The notes beneath the pieces were generated by a model. That model did not search any database. It saw only the letters and a program-made list of their open reading frames with translations, and was not told the DNA's origin. 64,000 nt of DNA from contig CAXHTR010000001.1 in assembly GCA_964019655.1 (NCBI GenBank), forward strand, positions 682,001 through 746,000. Reading direction: 5' to 3'. Shown piece after piece: positions 46,707 through 57,352 of this stretch; position 1 is the first letter of the stretch, and the number at the start of each line of letters is the position of its first letter. The position numbers and the translations under genes were made by a program. The stretch is from Perkinsela sp. pyNocScin1. Its lineage: Eukaryota; Euglenozoa; Kinetoplastea; Prokinetoplastida; Perkinselidae.

Positions 46707-46958
46707 TTATTTTGGGGAATCGGCACACAGTACTCTCATTATGATAGTTGGAAGTGAGCGACGGATAGAGAGCTGCATAAGGCTGAAGATTGCTTAATAC
46801 TATTTTTCTGTGCGCATTGGTACGAAATCGAATTTCTGTAGAGACACGTCTCTGACAAGACGTAGCCAAACCTTCAAAGGTCCACCTATGAATAATTCGC
46901 TTTCATTCTTTAAGAAACATTACTAGCAAAGTGCTCCCTCCACTCTTCAATTCAGAGA

Positions 46959-47583
46959 ATGTTTGCTTACCTCTGCTCGGACATAAATTCGCTCGGAAGG
47001 ATGGACTCGTTTATGCTGAGCGACCACCAGCGGCTCGAGCTCTTTTTCCCCAATTATAGCAACGAGCGGTCGTGGCGAGAGCTCAAGGGTGATGCGGACG
47101 ACACATGCACGTGGCAGGGTGTTTCTTGTGACAGAGAAAGGCAAAATGTTCACTCCATCCAATGGCACAGCAACTACGTTTACCTGCGCGGTAAAGTCCA
47201 TTTCGCAGTATTGCCACCGCACATATGGACCATCGACCTCCTCCGGCAGCAACTGCAGGGCACTGCATACACACAGCTGCGCTTTCGGCAAATCTTCGAA
47301 TCTTTTCTATCAAGAACACAGCCCTCTGTGGCACACTCGACATGTCCTGCCCAGGCACTTGGAGCGGACTGACGTCATAAACAATCGAATAACAGCGATT
47401 GAAAGCCTGAGAGACCTTCCGATGAGCCTGACTGTGTGCAGAGTGTGCGAAGGGGCGAATGCAAATCGGTTTCTGCATGTTGGAAAACTTCCCGAGAGCG
47501 AACTGAATATTCTTCTCTGGAGAAGTAAAATCCAAAGTCTCACTTTCGAAGACGAAAAAAATGCTCGAAGCGTGCATTATTGA
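46959..47583 (+). pseudogene. 206-residue-type LRR gene with frameshifts
   Basis: ATG at 46959 opens MFAYLCSDINSLGRMD, motif LSDHQRLELFFPN and cap CTWQGVSC, clearly the subfamily of 4253. Around 47285-47370 the match moves between frames (ANLRIFSIKNTALCGTLDMS in one, then INNRITAIESLRDLPMSL in another). It ends at 47583. At least two shifts are needed, so I call it a pseudogene. Confidence 0.7.
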
Positions 47584-47692
47584 CTGAGTATAACTTTTAT
47601 AACTTTTTTCGTTCTGTTGGGGCAAGGTACCCCTATGTGACAGGAAGGAGTAGTTTTTCTTTGTGTGACACATAACCTCCTCTCATATTTCA

Positions 47693-48547
47693 ATGTTTGC
47701 GAACATTTTCCTACCAGTTTTCACTGCCGACACGGGTGCTTGCTTTCGAGAAACCACACTGAGCCCAGCCACGTCCAAACTTCAAGCAACCTGCATGCAG
47801 CGTGTATTCGAACCGCCGACGTATAAGGCGTGCGCGTCCCATACACCTTTGCTCCCAGAAATCCAAGACGGACCGCTGACAGCCCACGACGCATGCGCGT
47901 GGAAAGGCATTGAGTGCGAAGACGGTATTGTCACGTCGATCCTCCTCAATCGGTACATGTACGACCCGTCGTTTCGGACGTCGTATATCGTCAACATCAA
48001 CTGGGTCCCACAGACCGTCGAGAAGATGCACATGCTGGATATACATCTGCTCAACGGGTGGAGTCCCGAGCGACTCCCAAGGAATTTGCGCTACCTCTGC
48101 CTCTGGAGCTGCATAGAATGGTCCATCACTTCCATTGACGGTGAGAAAGAGCGAACGAACGCAGGAGTGAGTACGAAAGGTGAAGTCAATCTCCAAAAGC
48201 TCCCGGAGGGCCTTGAGGAGCTCTATATCGTGTATGGTTGGACTGCTGGGTACCTCAGAATGGGGTGCATACCGCAGAATATGCGTCGATTGCTCATCTG
48301 CAGTTCGGTGTTGACGCACGCTTTCGTTCACTTTGAGGCTCTGCCAGAAAGCTTGCAGGAGGCCTGCGTGGTTTGTACGAAACACGGCAAAACTATCAAC
48401 GTACGTGGTATGGGACGCAAGCAGCATGATAAAAAGGTTCGGACGAAAATGAAGAACGTCGGATTTCATCCTTTTGCACTCGATTCGAGAGTGTATGCTG
48501 ACTTTTGTGCTCAAACTCTGACTTTTAAAGCAATGCGTGGACTATAA
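47693..48547 (+). CDS. secreted LRR protein, divergent
   Basis: A 284-residue protein with leader MFANIFLPVFTADTGA and cap CAWKGIECEDGIVTSILLN. The usual N-terminal helix motif is replaced by a Ser/Thr/Pro-rich stretch. Repeats are weak (LPRNLRYLCLWSC, LPEGLEELYIVYGW), and the C-terminal 50 residues are basic (GRKQHDKKVRTKMKN) and unmatched. It most resembles 42981. The frame is intact, but repeat erosion suggests relaxed selection or a specialised role. Confidence 0.65.
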   Translation: MFANIFLPVFTADTGACFRETTLSPATSKLQATCMQRVFEPPTYKACASHTPLLPEIQDGPLTAHDACAWKGIECEDGIVTSILLNRYMYDPSFRTSYIVNINWVPQTVEKMHMLDIHLLNGWSPERLPRNLRYLCLWSCIEWSITSIDGEKERTNAGVSTKGEVNLQKLPEGLEELYIVYGWTAGYLRMGCIPQNMRRLLICSSVLTHAFVHFEALPESLQEACVVCTKHGKTINVRGMGRKQHDKKVRTKMKNVGFHPFALDSRVYADFCAQTLTFKAMRGL

Positions 48548-48978
48548 AATTTGAAAATGAATGAATTTTTTGATACGAAGCGAAAGCGCCCGCATGGCCT
48601 TCCTTATCGTGCTTTTTTCTACTCACCATGTACTTGCCTGTGGCTAGGATATGAAAACCCAATTGCTCTTTGATTCGATATGCATTCCAAACGAATCAAA
48701 GAGATGCTCTACAATCAATGCTCTACTTCTTAGATCAAGAAGAACAAGGCACATTTTCGCCTCTACTGTGAAAATGGAAGAAGCATGTCGTGTTTGCTGG
48801 TCAAAGATTCGATAGTTTTGCTCCACCATCGAAGTGTGACTTTGGGCACATATGATAGGGGGGGAAAGGGCATGATGAAATCTGAAAATTGCTGAATTCC
48901 TCATGTAGACTCTACGATTTTTCACAAAAGAATCTCATCGATGTCTTCACATAAAATCTTCCACTTTTCTTTCATTCT
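48548..48978. other. intergenic, nothing recognised
   Basis: A 431-base spacer between two LRR genes. No open frame with family motifs and no RNA gene seen. Confidence 0.4.
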
Positions 48979-49596
48979 ATGCTGTCCCTCGCACTCGCTG
49001 AACCGTCATCGCTCCATCTCGGTAGAGCCAGCCTCGCGCACATGGATGACCAAACGCTCATGGAGCTTTTTATTGGCGATCGAAAAATGTCGAGCGCTTC
49101 GCGCCGATCCTTCAGGGAAAAAGACGGGTATTTCCGAGATGTACACGAGTGGCTCAATGTGGAGTTCGATGCACAAGACGCAGTCACGAAGGTCGACTGG
49201 AGCTTTACGGGCATGCAGGGGTCGCTCGAAACGCAGTACATGCCACAAACGATGCAAAATTTCCTCATTCCCGGAAACCGCCTCAAGGGAACTATAAGCT
49301 GGCGGACTCTACCGGAAGCGCTCGAGCTTTTCAACATTTCGGACAACCAACTTTCGGGGAGTGCTGACTTCGCTCATCTACCGGCCAAACTTTGGTTTCT
49401 CTCCATCTCCTGGAACAAATTTAGTGGGAGCGTTGATCTCTCGGGAATCACGCAGTCTATCAAGCAGCTGAAGATCGCACGCAATCGGCTGCGTGGGACC
49501 CTTGATCTGAACTATTTACCAGCGAATGCCATCGTTAACTACGATGACGATAATTTTGATACAGTGAAAGGCGTCCGTGGCAGATCGCTTTCATAG
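48979..49596 (+). CDS. secreted LRR protein
   Basis: A 205-residue protein with a short leader (MLSLALAEPSS) and motif GRASLAHMDDQTLMELFIGD. The cap region is the cysteine-free type (HEWLNVEFDAQDAVTKVDW). Four or five repeats follow, e.g. GSADFAHLPAKLWFLSISWN and GSVDLSGITQSIKQLKIARN. The end is short and polar. No anchor. Confidence 0.77.
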   Translation: MLSLALAEPSSLHLGRASLAHMDDQTLMELFIGDRKMSSASRRSFREKDGYFRDVHEWLNVEFDAQDAVTKVDWSFTGMQGSLETQYMPQTMQNFLIPGNRLKGTISWRTLPEALELFNISDNQLSGSADFAHLPAKLWFLSISWNKFSGSVDLSGITQSIKQLKIARNRLRGTLDLNYLPANAIVNYDDDNFDTVKGVRGRSLS

Positions 49597-49730
49597 AGAA
49601 AGTGTGCGCTGAGGTTCACTGTCCATAAGAGTGTGATTCAGTTAATTATAGAAAGTTTGTTACTTTTACGCTGTACGTTGCATTGCTTTTCACCTTCCCA
49701 TCTTCTTATCAATGCAATCTCAGCCCATCT

Positions 49731-50435
49731 ATGCACGCCATTCTCCTCCTTCAGTTTCTCACTGCTGACACACACGTTAAATATTCCGCCCGGAGAAATT
49801 ACGCAGCGATGCAGTACACGCTCATGGAAAAGCTCATCGAGCACGTCGACCGAAACATCCGCTTTGAGATACTGAACAACGACCTGACGGCGGCCGTGTG
49901 CGACTGGGGCGAGCGAACGGACCTGCACTTTCGCGTGCTCTGCCATCATGGCGCTGTTCTCCAAATTCTCGTGGAAGACATTATCGAGCAGTTTGCCATC
50001 GGCTTCGCACCCCACACTGTGCAGGAGATCATCATGCGTAGGTGTGACCAGCGCAGTGTCTTCGATGTCCGGCACCTCCCGGGTGCCCTCCGCAGCATTG
50101 ATATGTCGACGAACAGGTACCGCGGGCGGCTGGAGCTTCCGGCCCTCCCGCGGCGCCTCCAAAAGTTTATCGCGAGCTCAAATCGCCTGTCGGGGTCCAT
50201 TGTATTCAGAGACCTCCCGAGAACGCTGACGGAAATCAACTTGAGCTGGAACCCGCTCCGCGTCGATATTGTGTACTTTGACGACTTACCAAGAAAGCTG
50301 GAACGCGTATCACTGCAGTGTGCTGGAGTGGGAAAGGTCCGGCCGGTGCACAGGAAGTCCCGAGGGAGAGCACATGTTTTTGCGGGCGTTGGGACGGCGT
50401 ACATGCCCTATGAGACGTTTTTATCCTTTGATTAG
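49731..50435 (+). CDS. short secreted LRR protein with YFDDLP box
   Basis: A 234-residue protein from the ATG at 49731 (MHAILLLQFLTADTHV); the upstream frame has no ATG. The helix is QYTLMEKLIEHVD. The cap is lost (CDWGERTDLHFRVLC). Repeats include GRLELPALPRRLQKFIASSN. The subgroup box reads VDIVYFDDLPRKLERVSL, followed by VRPVHRKSRGRAHVFAG, the tail type of this subgroup. No anchor. Confidence 0.77.
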   Translation: MHAILLLQFLTADTHVKYSARRNYAAMQYTLMEKLIEHVDRNIRFEILNNDLTAAVCDWGERTDLHFRVLCHHGAVLQILVEDIIEQFAIGFAPHTVQEIIMRRCDQRSVFDVRHLPGALRSIDMSTNRYRGRLELPALPRRLQKFIASSNRLSGSIVFRDLPRTLTEINLSWNPLRVDIVYFDDLPRKLERVSLQCAGVGKVRPVHRKSRGRAHVFAGVGTAYMPYETFLSFD

Positions 50436-50655
50436 GACTTGGGATAGTGAAATATGCGATGTCCATTCTGTGAGTATAAATTGCCTAAGGTGGAGCCAGT
50501 TTCCTCTTGAAATTCGAAATAAAATTTCTCCCCATTTTCATTAAAACCTTCAAATGACCTGTATTCGAGACACGCATAAGCAATTCATACTGAATCATTG
50601 ATCTCACACATCTTCCCACACTTCTCAATGCACCCTTCCGCACAGCTTCCTCTTT

Positions 50656-51574
50656 ATGGTACGGATCTTCAAAGGTTCGGGGATGCCGCAGCAGTTTCCC
50701 ACTGAAAGCGAGCCTAATTGTGTGACATGCATGATGATCGGTTTGAAAATCAAGCGAAAGCATGATTCAAACACGGCATTGTCGACGCAATGCGCTTCCG
50801 CCTCTGATGATCCCGGTGGCCAGACCAATGATGCATCACCTTCAGCGCCTCGTGCCTTAAACACTTCGAATCATGGCTCGATGACTCTCGAACTTCGGGA
50901 AGAATGGTTGGTTGAGTACGAGCCTAGCGATACTACCGATAATCTCCCTGCAGACGAAGAAACCAAAGAGAAAAGTTATGAGAAAGAGCTAGGGTTGGCG
51001 TTCTATACCCTATATGATAAGATGCTGAAGAAGTCTGCGAGATTCACGGACTCAGCTTGATGACATCGGGGATGTCTTCCGTCAAGAGCTCGAAAATTGT
51101 CCGCCTGAAAGACTTAAGGAATGCATCGGGATGATACTGGATGCGATGACGACAAAGCCACCGAAGCGTAAGAACTGGGATGATGATGCACGCCTGCATC
51201 CTAAACACAACCAGAAGTACACCCATACTACGCTAAAGAATCGCTACGTCATCGGAGCGGAATATCCTCGTATTCCTGGATCGCCGACGAAGATACTGAA
51301 CATCATTTATGAGCATCGTCGTTGCCGCAACGAATTTGATATTACACTAGGCACGCTCACGCGAGAGTTAGAGAGATATTTCGCCGAGCTGGACCATCAA
51401 GGAAAGGCCTACATTGCGGAGCTTGCTCATGAATTCGCGTTGGGAAAAAGGGGTAGAGGTGGCCGTAAGCATGAGCTTGATATTAACCTTGAGAAATGTC
51501 GCCGTGTGCTCATCGAGATTTTTAAGTGTTCATCGCCTGAAACGATCATGAAAACGCTAAAAGGCGCCCCTTGA
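50656..51574 (+). CDS. unknown protein split by a frameshift
   Basis: A frame from the ATG at 50656 runs to a TGA at 51058-51060. A +1 frame, open from 51029, carries SLRDSRTQLDDIGDVFRQEL and continues to 51574. The second part is well formed and basic (HNQKYTHTTLKNRYVIGAE), with a central helical segment (LGTLTRELERYFAELDHQG). Together they would give about 300 residues. The two halves look like one gene with a single-base shift near 51029-51058, real or an assembly error. I recognise no domain; nuclear or RNA-binding roles are possible from charge only. Confidence 0.5.
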
Positions 51575-52937
51575 GAAATTCACATGTCATCGATTAAGCG
51601 ATGGCTAGCAGCTGAAGGGAAATCCTCGTAACTTTGGATCGCCGACGAACATTTTGCGCATCATTTATGAGCGTCGTCGCTATCGGTAAGAATTTGATAT
51701 GTCGCTTGTAACGCTTCTTAGCAGAGTGGATACTAGCTAGCTATACTTAGCTAGAGTGGATAGATACTTCGCCAAGCAATATTTCTTAAATGCAACATCA
51801 CTGTGCCTTGGCAGCTAATAAATTTACTTGATTGCATTCTCAGATTGCAAATGTACATTGATACAGCCCTGAATGAAACCTCATGAAAGCGCTCTAGCAG
51901 TAGAGCCCTTTTCAAGAATGACTTTGTCAACTTTAGTTCATCAAGTTAGCTTTTCTAACTTCTGTATTTTTTAAGATCTTCATTTTGAGAAACTCCCATA
52001 GCTTAAAAAATCCCACTGCATAGTCTGGTAATATGCATGCGCCTGCGTGAATTTTCGCGCAATCTGAGTGTGCGACCATGTTAATCCAAGTACTGCGAAG
52101 CTTTTCGGAACTTTACTAGAATCCTAGTTCTATCTCATTGAATTTCTCGTATATGAAACTGATCATCGATGTTGTGTTCAGCTACAAGGCGGATATCACA
52201 AGGTACCTTAACGCGGTGAATTCCGGGGATAGGCGCACTCGAAAATTATGGCTCCGCAAAATTTTAATCCTTATTTAAGAGTATCTATATTTAAGCTTCT
52301 GAAATATACCCAAAATTACGAAGCTCTCGTATTCGCTTGATATACTTTTTCATAAAACGTTAAGAGTTTCACCATTTGCAGTGTAACAGCAGGTGCGAGC
52401 CTTTCCAATTTTTTAAGAACAGTTAATTTCATAACTAAAAATTCGGAGATGCTAAGCAATCAGTGTATTTTAATGTTTCAGCAGTTTGGGAAGTTTGGGG
52501 CCGTAGCCTATCCTTTCAACAAAATTAAGACGTAAAAGCCACCTAATCAAGCAATTTCCCGTCCCCACGCCTTAGGTTTGATATGGATGAAAAAAGTAGC
52601 ATTTCTGGAATTTTTATTCTCAAAGCCACATTCGATAACCCCGAAGTAGCTTCTCTCGTAAGAATTACAATCACAGTTGGTAATAACCGAATTCAATTCA
52701 AGACCTGAGCTCTCTTATTCCTGCTCATGTGTGAATTTTTTTCTGACTAAAGCAATTGAATTCATTCATCATACACAGATGCACCATGCTTTCTAAGTAG
52801 TGGTAGATAAACTATGTGCTGAATGAATACTGATGATTGGTTATAAGTCATGAGGTGGCTTTTCGTATCTAGTACCACATTATTTCCACTAGCGTCTTCT
52901 TTCATCCTATAACTTACGAGTCTTTTAATTCTTCGAA
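51575..52937. other. long gene-poor stretch with relic repeat
   Basis: The 1.36-kb AT-rich interval holds no intact gene. Its first part, about 51620-51780, is a degraded copy of about 51261-51400 of the preceding gene (shared GGATCGCCGACGAA and CATCATTTATGAGC, ending near the ATACTTCGCCAA match). Beyond that I see nothing recognisable. Confidence 0.5.
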
Positions 52938-53819
52938 ATGCAGGCTTTTCGTAAGCTAAGTAAAGAAAGTCTGAGTTCTACAAGCGTGTGCCTATCTAGG
53001 CGTAGCTATACCCCTCCTTCCAAAGCTGTAGCTCTGTATGAAACGAACTTCCATATGAACTACAAATTTCCCGTAGACTTAATAGATTCAAGTGAAGTCC
53101 GCTATGCTCAATTTCTGTACAGACTTCAAGAAGAAGGTAAGTCGGGAAAAAGCAAATCAGGTCATTGTTTCACTATTGACTTTCAAAAGCTGCTAAGCAT
53201 GAAGCTTCCTGTCTTTTGGGAACGAGAAGTTGATGTTACTAAAAACGCGAGCTTTAAGAAAGACCTTCATGAAAACTTCGTTTTTTTGATGAAATGGATG
53301 CAGAGCAATGGTGATCTAGGCAAAATTTCAGAAGTGAAACAGTACTTCGATCTCCTGGTCAATGAGAAATCAAAGAAGGCTAAGGCTGTTATCTTTATGC
53401 CTTCATTGGACGCTTCGAAGGATTTGGAAGCTGCTCTTTCTCAAAAAGCAAAAGATCTGGTGCTCGCTGAGCCATCATTAGAACCATTCAAAAGCTATGC
53501 CATCGATTTCAGCTTCTCTACTGATCGATCTCTCGCTTCAGTTGATATCCATGGTAAGAAATCTGCAGAGGATGTCGTGAATGATATTCCTTTCTATGTT
53601 GAAGTCGCAGGCCGCAGAATCAACTATGAACCCGAGTCCATGCGAGTAGCTGCACAGGAAAAGAAACGGCTTGATACTCAGATCGACTACTCGAAAATCA
53701 AAACATCGAAAGGCGTCATCAAGACGAAATGGGACGAAGGCGTTGAACTTAGTGTTCTCTCATCATATTTTGAGCAGCTGGCGAAGGTCGATGAGGAAGA
53801 ACAAGTCTATGGCGTGTAA
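52938..53819 (+). CDS. putative mitochondrial protein, unknown
   Basis: A 293-residue protein. The N-terminal 25 residues are rich in Arg, Ser and Lys without acids at first (MQAFRKLSKESL ... SRRSYTPP), like a mitochondrial targeting sequence. The body is basic and helical with no motif I recognise; YETNFHMNYKFPVDLIDSSE and the repeated DxxxSIDIHGKKSAEDVV are candidate conserved blocks. A respiratory-complex or ATP-synthase accessory subunit peculiar to the lineage would fit, but that is a guess. First of five plus-strand housekeeping genes. Confidence 0.55.
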   Translation: MQAFRKLSKESLSSTSVCLSRRSYTPPSKAVALYETNFHMNYKFPVDLIDSSEVRYAQFLYRLQEEGKSGKSKSGHCFTIDFQKLLSMKLPVFWEREVDVTKNASFKKDLHENFVFLMKWMQSNGDLGKISEVKQYFDLLVNEKSKKAKAVIFMPSLDASKDLEAALSQKAKDLVLAEPSLEPFKSYAIDFSFSTDRSLASVDIHGKKSAEDVVNDIPFYVEVAGRRINYEPESMRVAAQEKKRLDTQIDYSKIKTSKGVIKTKWDEGVELSVLSSYFEQLAKVDEEEQVYGV

Positions 53820-53932
53820 TCTTTCAATAATCACGGGTGATAATGATGAACTAGTACCTTGAATCTGAGAGTTAAGAATATTTTTATTGCACACTATATT
53901 AAACACGAGTTACTTCGTTGATATACTCAGTT

Positions 53933-54346
53933 ATGCATGAGCAGACAGTAACACAGAATAGCAGTGAGACCGATACAGCAGCGAAAGTGCAACTAAATGA
54001 CACCGGTGCAAGTGGGGGCATAGAAACTCAAAAGGAAATCCAGCCAATTCAACCTGCTCCATCGGTTGGCTCTCGACTTCTGAAGTCACTATTCAAAAAG
54101 CCTACACCCGCGCCTCCAGCTCTAGAGAAGAAGCAGGATGATACAAAAGCTCCTAGTAAAGATCCGAAGGAGGACCTAAGCTCGAACGCAGCTCTGGCGA
54201 ATAGAATTGAGGAAGCACAATTCAAGGCTAAAGAGCTCATCGAGCGTCAGAAAGATGTGATTAGCAAGCTCGAAGAAATATGGGATGGACTTCAAAACGG
54301 TAAGTACGACCTTTCAGAAGGCACACAAGTTTCGAGAGAAGTATGA
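53933..54346 (+). CDS. small charged protein, unknown
   Basis: A 137-residue protein starting at 53933 (MHEQTVTQNSSE). It is disordered in the first half with Pro and Lys runs (KKPTPAPPALEKKQDD). A single helix of about 35 residues near the end (IEEAQFKAKELIERQKDVIS) is likely a coiled coil. No leader or membrane segment. Function is unknown; its place in an ordered same-strand block supports that it is a real gene. Confidence 0.5.
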   Translation: MHEQTVTQNSSETDTAAKVQLNDTGASGGIETQKEIQPIQPAPSVGSRLLKSLFKKPTPAPPALEKKQDDTKAPSKDPKEDLSSNAALANRIEEAQFKAKELIERQKDVISKLEEIWDGLQNGKYDLSEGTQVSREV

Positions 54347-54440
54347 CGTGTCGATGATAAGTTCTGGATCCTATATGCAGTTCTAAATTCAACCCTCTCT
54401 ATCTTATAAATTGAACTATGAAGGACAAACTTTGAAAGAG

Positions 54441-56011
54441 ATGCAAGCCAACGAGACAGTCAAGAAACCGATAAAGATACCACCGACAGATGTCCTTGCG
54501 CGACAAGACTCCACACTTCGCTCAGATCTTCGCTTTCAGTCGCATACGCAAAAACGCATCGCCACAGTTCTCGACCGCATTGCACAGTGCCCTATCACAA
54601 GTAATGATGTCTTTCCGTACAACCAGGCGCTCAAGCAGCTCAGCTCGTGCCGCTTTGTGCAGTCGGGCACATTGACCACATGTTTGATCTCATAGAAAGG
54701 CGGAAGATTAAACTTTCTATTCACACATTCGTGCACGCGATGAGCGCGTTCCTGCGGTCTGGCAGCTCCACAGCAGCGCTGCAATACTACGAAAAGCTGA
54801 AAGAAAGTATCGCTGATGGCAAAATCAAAGCAATGAACACCATCGCATGTACTGCGGCGTTACGCAGCGCCGCGCTGGCCTACGACCTCGACAAGGTGAT
54901 GCAGATCTTTATCGATATGCGGCAAAAGTACAAGTGCACCCCAAACGTCCGCACGTATCAGACCGTTATGCGGTTTTTCGCACACATCAGTTTTGACGAC
55001 CGAAGCAACCAGGTCGTCGCACCCGCGATGAAGTGTGACTCATCACACATTGTGGAGTACCGAGCACTCATGCTCGCTCGATGCGGCAAAGTGGGCAGGC
55101 TCAAGGGCCTTCTCTCTGGAGCGAAACTTCACCTTCTCACAGAGACTACCCTGTGCATATCGGAAATAGCATTCATTCTTCACCGGGACGCTGACGGCGA
55201 AGCGCTTTGTTGCAAAAAGCGGGCAGAGCTTCAATCAGCTGAGAATACACAGAGCGCCACAGCAGGCGACTCTGAAAACGAAGATTCGAAGCAATTTCAC
55301 GAGTTCATTCAACGCGAATGGAAAGCGCTGAGTGACCTGAGTAAAAGGTTTGATAGGCAGAAAGCGTGTCTCCCACTCAATGCTATGCCACATGAAAAGC
55401 AGTGCTTTCTCACTGGGATACAGAGCGAGGACGCATGGCGCTCGGTGCAGCATGACGACTTACGTTTGGAAATCGGTGGAGGGAGCGGCGACTGGATGAT
55501 CGCACAGATGAAGGTCGAGTCAGAAGCACACTGGGTCGCGCTCGATATTCGAACGGATCGCCTCTGGCAAAACTGGGTAAAGCTTCACTTTAACGGGCTG
55601 CCGCCACAGCGCGCGACATTCATCGGCGGAGACGCTCGCTCGTCACTCAAAAGCTGCCCGGACTCCTTCTTTGCGAGCATTTTCGTCAATTTTCCAGAAC
55701 CACCAACATTCTACGACGATCCTGACCGCCTGTACAACGCAGATATGCTCAGAGCGCTCTGCCGCGTGCTCAAGACTGGTGGGGCGCTGTATTTTCTCAC
55801 TGATGACTGCCGCCTCGCTGTCGATGTTCTCAAGCAGGTCAGTGAACATCAAATCGAATTTACTGCGCAGCAGACAAACGGTCGACTGTGGTCGAGCAAA
55901 GCCCCAAAGACGTATGCCTCGAGTTTCTTCGACGCCTTCTGGAAAAATGGATCGCAAAATGCTCGTTACTTTTTGACGCTTGTGAAGGATAGTCATGGAG
56001 GGGTCTGTTGA
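54441..56011 (+). CDS. PPR-TrmB-like tRNA (m7G46) methyltransferase fusion with frameshift
   Basis: Two frames together encode one protein. The first (ATG 54441) runs to 54695 and ends in NDVFPYNQALKQLSSC, the first half of a PPR motif. The other frame, open from 54608, continues it as VGHIDHMFDLIERRKIKLSI. At least two further PPR-like repeats follow to about residue 150 of the second frame. A methyltransferase domain then begins: LRLEIGGGSGDWMIAQ (SAM-binding), WVALDIRTDR, and the FVNFPEPPTFYDD site of TrmB enzymes, then GGALYFLTDD. It likely methylates tRNA in mitochondria. A one-base shift near 54650 is either error or recoding. Confidence 0.6.
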
Positions 56012-56104
56012 GCGTTGCACTGCTGCTTGCACTGGCCTGTCGTCTTCCTTTTACAGAATTGAATTTTTGTATCTTCTTCAAAATTTTTTTGTATATACAG
56101 TGTA

Positions 56105-57352
56105 ATGCCATCGAGTAAGCGATCAGTCCGCTTTGCCGACGCCTCGCCTGCACAGCCCAAAAATGACTCCAAAGCGGCGGAGGAGAGCCTGAAAAAGCGC
56201 TTTGTCACACCGATAGCGCTGAGCGACCCCACCGCCAGCGCGCCAGCCGTCAGCGCCCTTCACGCGACGTCAAAGGTTCAAAACTCGGCCCTCCACGAAG
56301 CACTCGCGGACCGGCTCCGGGCGCGAAGCGCAGCCGTCCACAAGTCTGTCCTCATGAGCATGACCAAAGGGGCGTGGGACGCGGCGCAGGAAAGCCTCAC
56401 GTTTGTCGAAGCCCGCAAGAAGGCACCTGAGGGGGAAGTTCAGCCAGAAAATAAAGTGGAGGATACACCAGCTGTGGCACAACCAGAGGAGCAAAAGAAG
56501 ATCCTTCCCCCGCCACTCGTTGAGTGGTGGGATGAGAAATGGTACAATCCGATGCCAGACGGTGTCGAAATAACGAGAGACACTGTTACGAGTATTCTCA
56601 AGAACGCATACACTGAGTGTGCGTATACCACAGTGTTCAAGAGGCCTGACACAGAAGCCGCAGGCCTCTCCGAGAAAGCGGTCGGGCTTGACATCAAACT
56701 TCCAGAGGAGCGCAAGAAAGATCGAAAGCGAAATCGCGCCGAGCGCGCACAGGAGGTGCGCCAAAAGATTCACGCCGGTGAGGCCAAGCCGAACGCGCCA
56801 AAGCTCACTATGGAGAACATTCACGGCATCCTCAAGAACAGGAAAATGCCGGCGATGGACCCCATCGAGTGTGAGACGCTTGTCGTCGCCGACGAAGTCA
56901 CGCGCAGGCAAAACCACGAGGCCCGGAACCAGAGCAACAAGAAGACGCCCGAGGAGCGCTCGGCGAAGAAGCGGGCGCAGCTCCAGCGGGAGGCCGACAC
57001 CGGCCTGCAGGTACACTTTTACAAAATTCGCGCGCTCCGGGGCCCAAAGGACGTGCACAGGAACCTGTCGTACCAGAAAATTATTATGAACGTGCAGCAG
57101 CTCTTCGTGTCCGGCATGCTCGCGGTCATCGCGGGCGAGCACCACGTGCTGATGGAGTGCGGGCGCAAGCCATCGCAGAAGATGCGGGCGCTGCTCGAGC
57201 GGCGCATGGGCGACGTGATCGAGTGCTCGCTCGAGTACGCCGGGGACATTGCCAAGCGCCACTTCAGTGATTTCGACGTCAAAGAGTTTGGCAGCATGGC
57301 TATGGCAAAGGCGTATCTCAGCGATTTGCAGTATGGCTTTTTGATTGGGTAG
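56105..57352 (+). CDS. PRP3: U4/U6 snRNP protein Prp3
   Basis: A 415-residue protein. A charged N-terminal region precedes PPPLVEWWDEKWY (about 137-149), matching the entry of the Prp3 core. The basic LPEERKKDRKRNRAERAQEV and LTMENIHGILKNRKM helices and the VTRRQNHEARNQSNKKTPEE segment are typical. The C-terminal DUF1115-type domain reads QVHFYKIRALRGPKDV, FVSGMLAVIAGEHHVLMECG and GDVIECSLEYAG, ending DLQYGFLIG. Prp3 contacts U4/U6 RNA in the tri-snRNP. Length is shorter than in animals because the N-terminus is compact. Confidence 0.82.
   Translation: MPSSKRSVRFADASPAQPKNDSKAAEESLKKRFVTPIALSDPTASAPAVSALHATSKVQNSALHEALADRLRARSAAVHKSVLMSMTKGAWDAAQESLTFVEARKKAPEGEVQPENKVEDTPAVAQPEEQKKILPPPLVEWWDEKWYNPMPDGVEITRDTVTSILKNAYTECAYTTVFKRPDTEAAGLSEKAVGLDIKLPEERKKDRKRNRAERAQEVRQKIHAGEAKPNAPKLTMENIHGILKNRKMPAMDPIECETLVVADEVTRRQNHEARNQSNKKTPEERSAKKRAQLQREADTGLQVHFYKIRALRGPKDVHRNLSYQKIIMNVQQLFVSGMLAVIAGEHHVLMECGRKPSQKMRALLERRMGDVIECSLEYAGDIAKRHFSDFDVKEFGSMAMAKAYLSDLQYGFLIG

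Noticed and set aside
56270-57262. 330-codon open frame antisense to Prp3
   Set aside because: It is antisense to a clear Prp3 coding sequence and has no recognisable domain.
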